From assembly GCF_000374285.1 (NCBI RefSeq), contig NZ_KB893933.1:26129-90128 (forward strand): a stretch of DNA of 64,000 bases, read 5' to 3'. Shown here piece by piece: positions 57,991-64,000 of this stretch. Position 1 is the first letter of the stretch. Each line of letters starts with the position of its first letter. The stretch comes from Actinobacillus capsulatus DSM 19761. GTDB taxonomy: Bacteria; Pseudomonadota; Gammaproteobacteria; Enterobacterales; Pasteurellaceae. The position numbers and the translations under genes are program-made. Below the pieces are notes generated by a model, which was not told the origin of the DNA, did no database searches, and saw only the letters and a list, made by a program, of their open reading frames with translations.

Positions 57991-59277
57991 ATGACAATGG
58001 AAACTATCGTTGTTGTCGGTGGCGGTGCTGGAGGTTTAGAACTTGCTACCTACCTCGGCAATAAATTAGGCCGTAAGAATAAAGCAAAAGTTATTCTTAT
58101 CGATCGTAATGCAACCCACCTTTGGAAACCACTGCTACACGAAGTGGCAACCGGCTCCTTAGATGAGGGCACCGATGCACTCAGCTATCGTGCACACGCT
58201 AAAAATCACGGTTTTGAATTCCAACAAGGCACGCTCACCGCAGTAAGTCGTGATAAAAAAGAAGTCGCGCTTGCGCCAATTTATAACGAACAAAATCAGC
58301 TGTTAGTGGAAGAACGCCATATCGCTTACGATAAATTAGTGATTGCAATCGGCAGTAAATCGAATGATTTCAATACTAAAGGTGTGGCGGAACACTGTAT
58401 TTTCTTAGACGGTTCGGAACAGGCGCAACAATTCCAAAAGCGTATGATGGAATTATTCCTACAGTTCTCTCACAGTGAAGATCAAGATGTAAAAATTGCG
58501 ATCGTAGGTGGCGGTGCAACCGGTATTGAACTTTCAGCAGAACTTTATAATGCGGTAAAACACTTAAACTCATACGGTTTTGGTAAATTGAATCGAGCGA
58601 GTCTAAAAGTCACCTTAGTTGAAGCTGGCTCACGCTTAATTCCTGCATTAACTGAAAAAGTATCGGCTTCCGCCCTCGCTGAATTACGTAAAGCTGGTGT
58701 AGACGTTCGCTTAAATACCATGATTACTGAAGCGGTAGAAAACGGCTTAATCACTAAAGACGGTGACAAAATTGAAGCTAACCTAATGGTTTGGGCTGCC
58801 GGTGTTAAAGCGCCTGATTTTGTAAAAGAATTCGGCTTTGAAACTAATCGTCTAAACCAAATTGAAATCAAAGATACCTTACAAACAACGGTAGATGACT
58901 CGGTATATGTAATTGGTGATTGCGCATCGCTTATCCAAGATGGCAAAGCGATTCCACCACGAGCGCAAGCCGCACACCAAATGGCGACACAATGCGGTAA
59001 AAACATTGTGGCGGTACTTGAAGGCCAAGAACAAAAACCGTTTAAATTCAATGATAAAGGTTCTCTACTTTCGTTCTCTCACTTCGGTACGGTCGGTAAC
59101 TTGATGGGTAACTTAATGAGCGGTGATATGTTTATCGAAGGTAAAATTGCACGCCTTGCTTACCTCTCGTTATACCGTATGCACCAAGTTGCTTTACACG
59201 GCTGGGTAAAAACCGGTCTGATTTTATTAGTCGGTCAAATTAACCGCTTCCTCAGACCGTCAATGAAGTTACATTAA
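57991..59277 (+). CDS. ndh: Type II NADH dehydrogenase (NDH-2)
   Basis: A 428-residue single-subunit NADH:quinone oxidoreductase. The FAD motif is [18 protein letters not shown] at the N-terminus. The NADH motif is [18 protein letters not shown] near residue 170. The quinone-side segment [15 protein letters not shown] and the C-terminal membrane-contact helices ([14 protein letters not shown]) are present. The ATG at 57991 has GGAG seven bases before it; the ATG at 57979 is poorer. It donates electrons to the quinone pool without pumping protons. Confidence 0.96.
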   Translation: MTMETIVVVGGGAGGLELATYLGNKLGRKNKAKVILIDRNATHLWKPLLHEVATGSLDEGTDALSYRAHAKNHGFEFQQGTLTAVSRDKKEVALAPIYNEQNQLLVEERHIAYDKLVIAIGSKSNDFNTKGVAEHCIFLDGSEQAQQFQKRMMELFLQFSHSEDQDVKIAIVGGGATGIELSAELYNAVKHLNSYGFGKLNRASLKVTLVEAGSRLIPALTEKVSASALAELRKAGVDVRLNTMITEAVENGLITKDGDKIEANLMVWAAGVKAPDFVKEFGFETNRLNQIEIKDTLQTTVDDSVYVIGDCASLIQDGKAIPPRAQAAHQMATQCGKNIVAVLEGQEQKPFKFNDKGSLLSFSHFGTVGNLMGNLMSGDMFIEGKIARLAYLSLYRMHQVALHGWVKTGLILLVGQINRFLRPSMKLH

Positions 59278-59318
59278 GCAAAACAAGCGGTCATATTTCC
59301 GCAAAATGTTGCAAAAAA

Positions 59319-59385
59319 TTAACCACGGAATACACAGATTACTCGGAAATTTTATTCTGTGTAATCAGTGTATTCCGTGGTTTTA
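59319..59385. repeat. AACCACGGAATACAC-family repeat after ndh
   Basis: TTAACCACGGAATACAC (59319-59335) and GTGTATTCCGTGGTTTTA (59368-59385) are inverse arms, with CGGAAATTTTATTCTGTGTAAT in the middle. The last quoted word is nearly identical to the copA copy at 53020. It follows an uptake sequence (ACAAGCGGTC). Confidence 0.85.
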
Positions 59386-59400
59386 TTTGGTCTATATCTT

Positions 59401-59475
59401 ACTCTCTCCCCTTGTGGGAGAGAGACAGCTTGTTGAATCGTTTAGCGAAAACAAGCAGAGAGAGGAGGGGAATTA
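59401..59475. repeat. CCCCTTGTGGG hairpin element, copy 2
   Basis: The hairpin CTCTCTCCC-CTTGT-GGGAGAGAG is followed by ACAG. A second stem, CTTGTT / AACAAG, encloses GAATCGTTTAGCGA, and then GAGAGAGGAGGGG runs into the tex stop. Order, ACAG and the CGTTTAG loop match copy 1 at 18188. Confidence 0.7.
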
Positions 59476-61812
59476 CTTCTTCCAACCTTTTAACGCATCG
59501 GCAAACGCATTGTTGGCGAACTGATTACGTTGTGATTTATTGCCAGAGAAGCGGTCAGATTTTTCGCTATTTTTGCGATTTTCTTGCGGATTTCGACCGC
59601 TTGTCGGTTTGTCGGTCGGCTTGTCTTCTAAACGCATAGTTAGCGCAATACGTTTACGCTGTACGTCCACTTCTAAGACCTTCACTTTCACCAAATCACC
59701 GACTTTCACCACTTTATGCGGATCTTCTACAAAGCTGTTCGATAACATTGAAATATGCACCAAACCGTCTTGATGTACTCCAATATCCACAAAAGCACCG
59801 AAATTCGCAACATTGGTTACCGTCCCTTCTAAGATCATTCCGACTTTCAGATCCTTAATATCTTCTACGCCATCCATAAAGGTTGCGGTTTTAAATTCAC
59901 CACGTGGATCGCGTCCCGGTTTTTCCAGCTCTTTGAAAATATCGTTTACAGTCGGTAAACCGAATTGCTCATCAACAAAATCTTTTGCATTCAGTTGATG
60001 AATACGAGTTGTATTGCCCATTAATTCGGTAAGAGTCGAATCAGTCGCTCGCAGAATTTTTTCTACTACCGGATAAGCCTCAGGATGCACGCTTGAAGCA
60101 TCTAACGCATTTTTACCACCGACAATTCGCATAAAACCGGCACACTGTTCAAAGGCTTTCGGTCCTAAACGAGGCACTTTTTTCAGGTCGGAACGTGCGT
60201 TAAAACGTCCGTTTTCATCACGAAACGCCACGATATTTTGCGCTAATGTTTTGCTCATACCGGCAACACGAGCCAGTAATGGCGCAGAGGCAGTGTTAAG
60301 ATCTACGCCAACCGCATTTACACAGTCTTCAACCACTGCATCCAGTTTGCGAGCCAGTTGTGACTGGTTTACATCGTGTTGATACTGCCCAACACCAATC
60401 GCTTTCGGTTCAATTTTTACCAATTCCGCGAGTGGATCTTGTAAACGGCGAGCAATCGACACTGCACCACGTAATGAAACATCTAACTCAGGGAATTCAT
60501 TTGCCGCTAATTCGGAAGCTGAATAAACCGAAGCACCTGCCTCACTTACCACTACAGTTTGCGGAATCAACATATCCGGTTTACTTTCCTTGATCTGTTT
60601 TAACACATCTTTCGCAAAACGCTCCGTTTCACGAGAAGCCGTACCGTTACCAATCGCAATCAGCTCAACATTATGCTGCTTAATTAATTTATACAGCGAA
60701 ACTTCCGCTGCCGCTTTGCCTGTTGTATGCGGATAAATGGTGTCGGTCGCCAATAATTTACCGGTATTATCTACCACTGCCACTTTCACACCGGTGCGTA
60801 AGCCCGGGTCTAGACCCATGGTATTTTTTGCTCCTGCCGGCGCAGCCATTAATAACGCAGACAGATTGCGAGCAAATACGTCAATCGCTTCTTCTTCCGC
60901 TTTCTCACGCAATGCACCCATTAATTCGGTTTCCAAATGAAGTGCCGCTTTAATTTTCCACGTCCAAGCAATCACTTGCTCACGCCATTTGTCTGCCGGT
61001 TGTTGATTGAATATCACGCCTAAATGCTGGCGAATAATTTCTTCGCAATGGTTTGTTCGAGCGCCTTCTTCCGCTTCAGGATCCGCATTTAACGAAAGCG
61101 ATAATATACCTTCATTTCTGCCTCGGAACATCGCTAACGCACGGTGCGAAGGTACTGATTTAAACGGTTCGCTATGGACAAAATAATCTCGGAATTTTTC
61201 GCCTTCTTCTTCCTTACCTTCAATCACTTTTGATTCCAACGTTGCGTAATCGGTTAAATATTGGCGTAATTTTGCAAGTAATTCGGCATCTTCTGAAAAA
61301 CGCTCCATCAGAATATAACGCGCACCGTCTAACGCAGATTTAACATCCGCTACACCTTTTTCCACATCAACAAAAGATTCTGCTAACACTTCCGGTGATT
61401 GGCTCGGATCATTCCATAAGCTATCTGCCAACGGCTCAAGCCCCGCCTCAATCGCAATTTGCCCACGAGTACGGCGTTTTGGTTTATAAGGCAGATAAAG
61501 ATCTTCTAATTCGGTTTTACTTTCAGTCGTTTCAATTTTGACACGTAATTCATCTGTCAATTTACCTTGATCTTCAATTGACTTAAGGATCGTTTGACGG
61601 CGATCATCTAACTCACGTAAATAAATTAAACGTGTTTCAAAATGACGTAATTGAGTGTCGTCTAAACCGCCGGTGACTTCTTTACGATAACGTGCGATAA
61701 ATGGAATGGTATTACCCTCATCGAGTAATTTGATTGCAGCGAGAATTTGATGTGAGCCAACAGAAAGTTCTGTGGCAATAATCTGGCTAATTTGTGTATT
61801 GAGCTCTGACAT
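59473..61812 (-). CDS. tex: Tex-family RNA-binding transcription accessory protein
   Basis: A 779-residue protein of the Tex/YhgF family. The N-terminal helical region contains [19 protein letters not shown] YqgF/RNase H-like domain follows ([18 protein letters not shown]). Helix-hairpin-helix motifs come next ([19 protein letters not shown] and [18 protein letters not shown]). The S1 domain near residues 650-720 has [19 protein letters not shown] and [10 protein letters not shown]. The lysine-rich tail [13 protein letters not shown] and SQRNQF is variable. The likely role is in RNA and transcription quality control. Confidence 0.95.
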   Translation of the reverse strand: MSELNTQISQIIATELSVGSHQILAAIKLLDEGNTIPFIARYRKEVTGGLDDTQLRHFETRLIYLRELDDRRQTILKSIEDQGKLTDELRVKIETTESKTELEDLYLPYKPKRRTRGQIAIEAGLEPLADSLWNDPSQSPEVLAESFVDVEKGVADVKSALDGARYILMERFSEDAELLAKLRQYLTDYATLESKVIEGKEEEGEKFRDYFVHSEPFKSVPSHRALAMFRGRNEGILSLSLNADPEAEEGARTNHCEEIIRQHLGVIFNQQPADKWREQVIAWTWKIKAALHLETELMGALREKAEEEAIDVFARNLSALLMAAPAGAKNTMGLDPGLRTGVKVAVVDNTGKLLATDTIYPHTTGKAAAEVSLYKLIKQHNVELIAIGNGTASRETERFAKDVLKQIKESKPDMLIPQTVVVSEAGASVYSASELAANEFPELDVSLRGAVSIARRLQDPLAELVKIEPKAIGVGQYQHDVNQSQLARKLDAVVEDCVNAVGVDLNTASAPLLARVAGMSKTLAQNIVAFRDENGRFNARSDLKKVPRLGPKAFEQCAGFMRIVGGKNALDASSVHPEAYPVVEKILRATDSTLTELMGNTTRIHQLNAKDFVDEQFGLPTVNDIFKELEKPGRDPRGEFKTATFMDGVEDIKDLKVGMILEGTVTNVANFGAFVDIGVHQDGLVHISMLSNSFVEDPHKVVKVGDLVKVKVLEVDVQRKRIALTMRLEDKPTDKPTSGRNPQENRKNSEKSDRFSGNKSQRNQFANNAFADALKGWKK

Positions 61813-61886
61813 TGCGTTTTCCTAACAAATAAAATTCGCTTTATTTTAGCAGTAAAAAAGACAATGCCCAAAAATAAAAGTTCGAG

Positions 61887-62435
61887 CTAGCGCAGTACCG
61901 CTGCTCTTGCTTTATCCAGCTTTTCTAATTGGCTTAACGCTTCGTTTACTTTAGCTAAATTCGGCTCTTGTTTGGCACATAATACAATATTTTCTAAGCT
62001 ATCCGCTTGATGATAGTAAGGCTGCTCGCTTTTCACCGCTTGCTCAAACTGCTGATATGCCTGATCAAACTTGGCTTGTTTACACAGAAAAGTACCGTAA
62101 TTATTTAATACGTCCGGACGATTATCACTTAATTTCAATGCTTGCTGATAAGCCTGTTCTGCATGAACTTGATCACCGATTTGCTGATAGTAATAAGCTA
62201 AAACGGAGTGGGGTAAGTAATCGTTTTGATCGTGGCTTAGTGCCTTATCAATATTCTCTTTCGCTTTGGGTAAATCATGTTGATCGAGATACGCTAAGGC
62301 TAAATTGATACGGGCTTTAACCGCTTCCGAGCGATTAAAAGTAGTTTGGGAGGTCGGAGAATTAGAAGAACAACCGAACAACACGGATAACAGCATACAA
62401 GCGGTCAAATTTCGCAAAAATTTTGCAAGGTTCAT
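61887..62435 (-). CDS. pilF: Type IV pilus biogenesis/stability lipoprotein PilF (PilW)
   Basis: A 182-residue lipoprotein with lipobox SVLFGC (lipidated Cys near residue 22). It has a TPR array: INLALAYLDQHDLPKAKENI, SVLAYYYQQIGDQVHAEQAY, then YGTFLCKQAKFDQAYQQFEQ. In type IV pilus systems PilF/PilW assists secretin assembly in the outer membrane, which would also serve DNA uptake in this competent family. It is transcribed after rlmN, as in many gammaproteobacteria, with a gap of 54 bases. Confidence 0.9.
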   Translation of the reverse strand: MNLAKFLRNLTACMLLSVLFGCSSNSPTSQTTFNRSEAVKARINLALAYLDQHDLPKAKENIDKALSHDQNDYLPHSVLAYYYQQIGDQVHAEQAYQQALKLSDNRPDVLNNYGTFLCKQAKFDQAYQQFEQAVKSEQPYYHQADSLENIVLCAKQEPNLAKVNEALSQLEKLDKARAAVLR

Positions 62436-62489
62436 ATTGTTCTCCTCAAGATATACTCCCTTCGCTTGAGTTGCTTAGGGAGAAATTGG

Positions 62490-63671
62490 TTAATGGTTTT
62501 GTACCGCAATACCTTTGCCAAACTTACGTTTTTCCATGGTACGTTTGGTTCGGTCAATGACATCACCGGCAAGCTGACCGCAAGCAGCATCAATATCATC
62601 ACCACGTGTTTTACGCACAATTACCGTAAAACCGTATTCCATTAAAGTTTTTTGAAAACGATCCACCCGGCTATTTGAACTCTTACCGTAAGGGGCCTCC
62701 GGGAACGGATTCCATGGAATCAGGTTGATCTTACACGGGGTATTTTTTAAGACTTCGGCTAATTGATGTGCGTGTTCCGTGCCGTCATTAACGTGATCTA
62801 ATAAAACGTATTCAATCGTCACTTTACCGTGGTTCGCATTCGATACTTCAAGGTATTTATGCACGGAATCCATTAACATTTTGATATTGTACTTTTTGTT
62901 AATCGGCATAATTTCATCACGTAACTCATCGTTCGGTGCATGTAATGAAATCGCTAATGCCACGTCAATTTTTTCACGCATGATATCAAGCGCCGGCACT
63001 ACGCCCGCAGTTGAAAGTGTTACACGGCGTTTTGATAAACCGTACGCAAAATCATCTAACATAATTTCCATTGCAGGAATCACGTTATTTAAGTTGAGTA
63101 ACGGTTCACCCATCCCCATCATTACCACGTTGGTAATCGGACGCACACCGGTCACACCAAAGTTACCAATGATTTTCGAAGCTCGCCATACCTGACCGAT
63201 AATTTCAGAAACGGTTAAGTTACGGTTAAAACCTTGCTGAGCGGTTGAACAGAATTTACAGGCTAATGCGCAACCAACTTGTGAAGAAACACATAGAGTC
63301 GCACGATCCGCTTCTGGAATATACACGGTTTCAATTTGCTGATCACCTACCTGCATCGCCCATTTGATTGTGCCGTCACTTGAACGCTGTTCAACAGACA
63401 CTTCCGGTGCTTTAATTTCTGCAATTTGTTTTAATTTTTCACGCAATACTTTATTGATATTGCTCATATTATCGAAATTGTCTTCACCAAAATGGTAAAT
63501 CCATTTCATTAATTGGTCGGCACGAAACGCTTTTTCACCCATTTCGGCAAATAACTCGCGCATCTCTTGGCGAGTTAAGTTCATGAGGTTAATTTTTTCT
63601 GATTTAGGGTGCTGTACTGCGGCATTCGTTGCTTGAATTTCGCTCGTACAAGTTTGGGTTTGTTCTGACAT
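62490..63671 (-). CDS. rlmN: Dual-specificity 23S rRNA A2503 / tRNA A37 C2-methyltransferase RlmN
   Basis: A 393-residue radical-SAM enzyme. The 4Fe-4S motif [14 protein letters not shown] (Cx3Cx2C) is near residue 130. [13 protein letters not shown] is the SAM-binding GGEP-type motif, and [12 protein letters not shown] carries the catalytic C-terminal Cys. The companion catalytic Cys region is in [11 protein letters not shown]. Length is typical. It modifies 23S rRNA and some tRNAs. It is the promoter-proximal gene before pilF. Confidence 0.97.
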   Translation of the reverse strand: MSEQTQTCTSEIQATNAAVQHPKSEKINLMNLTRQEMRELFAEMGEKAFRADQLMKWIYHFGEDNFDNMSNINKVLREKLKQIAEIKAPEVSVEQRSSDGTIKWAMQVGDQQIETVYIPEADRATLCVSSQVGCALACKFCSTAQQGFNRNLTVSEIIGQVWRASKIIGNFGVTGVRPITNVVMMGMGEPLLNLNNVIPAMEIMLDDFAYGLSKRRVTLSTAGVVPALDIMREKIDVALAISLHAPNDELRDEIMPINKKYNIKMLMDSVHKYLEVSNANHGKVTIEYVLLDHVNDGTEHAHQLAEVLKNTPCKINLIPWNPFPEAPYGKSSNSRVDRFQKTLMEYGFTVIVRKTRGDDIDAACGQLAGDVIDRTKRTMEKRKFGKGIAVQNH

Positions 63672-63924
63672 GAGAGTAAAAGCCTCGTTGTTACACGGTT
63701 TACGGCAAAAGGATTAGTTTTGCAGGTTGATAAAATAAAAAGACCGCAAATTTTACTCGTCTATAGGGTTTAAGGCTAGTGATTTTTAAACGAAATGGGA
63801 AGTTTTTAATCTGAAATTTTCGATCAAGATCGCAAAAAAAGTGATGAAATGCAAAGATAGAAGGTAAAATAGCAAATTTTAAATGTTATTTGATGATAAA
63901 TTAAAGAAGTAAGATAAGAAATAG

Positions 63925-64000
63925 TGGTGGGCGATACCGGTCTCGAACCAGTGACCCCCTCCTTGTAAGGGAGGTGCTCTCCCAACTGAGCTAATCGCCC
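63925..64000 (-). tRNA. tRNA-Val (anticodon UAC)
   Basis: A full 76-base cloverleaf on the minus strand. The acceptor GGGCGAT pairs with ATCGCCC, the D arm reads GCTCAGTTGGGAGAGC, and the anticodon arm is CCTCC-CTTACAA-GGAGG with UAC at 34-36. The T arm carries GGTTCGAGACC, and CCA is encoded at the 3' end (63925-63927). The 5' end coincides with the last base of the window. Confidence 0.95.

Overview
The window looks like the chromosome of a Pasteurellaceae bacterium of the Actinobacillus pleuropneumoniae / A. suis / A. lignieresii group. Gene content and order are typical of the family (ybfE-fldA-fur, smp/serB, rlmN-pilF, short intergenic gaps). The 9-10-mer ACAAGCGGT(C) and its complement recur throughout, often followed by AAATTTTGCAA-like tracts. 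This is the Apl-type DNA uptake sequence, not the Hin type (AAGTGCGGT). Species was not tested by any search.

Layout. 1-10.6 kb: start of an ABC exporter, luxS, a seven-MCE-domain LetB, the ybfE-fldA-fur operon, ybaK, an Asd-like paralogue, a purine permease, ychN overlapping a flavoprotein, and infA. 10.6-13.2 kb: an A+T-rich islet holding a frameshifted polyprenol/phytol-kinase-like gene, a frameshifted PgpC-like HAD phosphatase and a third broken gene, plus about 0.6 kb with no recognisable gene. 13.2-15.7 kb: smp, serB, yajQ and a small DUF5363-like gene. 15.7-30.8 kb: a complete maltose/maltodextrin regulon (malP, malT, malK-lamB-malM divergent from malE-malF-malG-malQ). The divergent control region has two perfect CRP sites and adjacent MalT boxes. 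31-38.7 kb: cstA family, tatD family, an unknown lipoprotein, gor, a yqhA remnant, a nitroreductase, azlCD and an orphan sapF-like gene. 38.8-48.2 kb: fba, pgk, three DASS-family anion symporter genes in a row, parE. 48.3-50.0 kb: a decayed pst-pho locus. 50.1-53.0 kb: a copper efflux cassette (cueR divergent from copZ-copA) with a textbook MerR-type promoter. 53.1-64 kb: an SDR, a YdjA-type nitroreductase, sppA, an RNase T2, sprT, ndh, tex, pilF, rlmN and a tRNA-Val(UAC) ending at the window edge.

How the genes work together. MalE/F/G/K and LamB import maltodextrins, MalQ and MalP process them in the cytoplasm, and MalT with CRP controls expression. Fba and Pgk serve glycolysis. CopA/CopZ/CueR handle Cu(I). 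The Pho phosphate-sensing and high-affinity uptake genes are present only as wreckage: pstC and pstA are gone, a pstS'-'pstB fusion remains, and phoB and phoR carry stop codons.

Repeats. A palindromic intergenic family with arms AACCACGGAATACAC / GTGTATTCCGTGGTT occurs six times, and a CCCCTTGTGGG hairpin element twice. Several uptake sequences are paired head to head as hairpins after genes. I found no CRISPR array, intact insertion sequence, prophage or recognisable defence system. The least explained parts are the A+T-rich islet and the repeat families.
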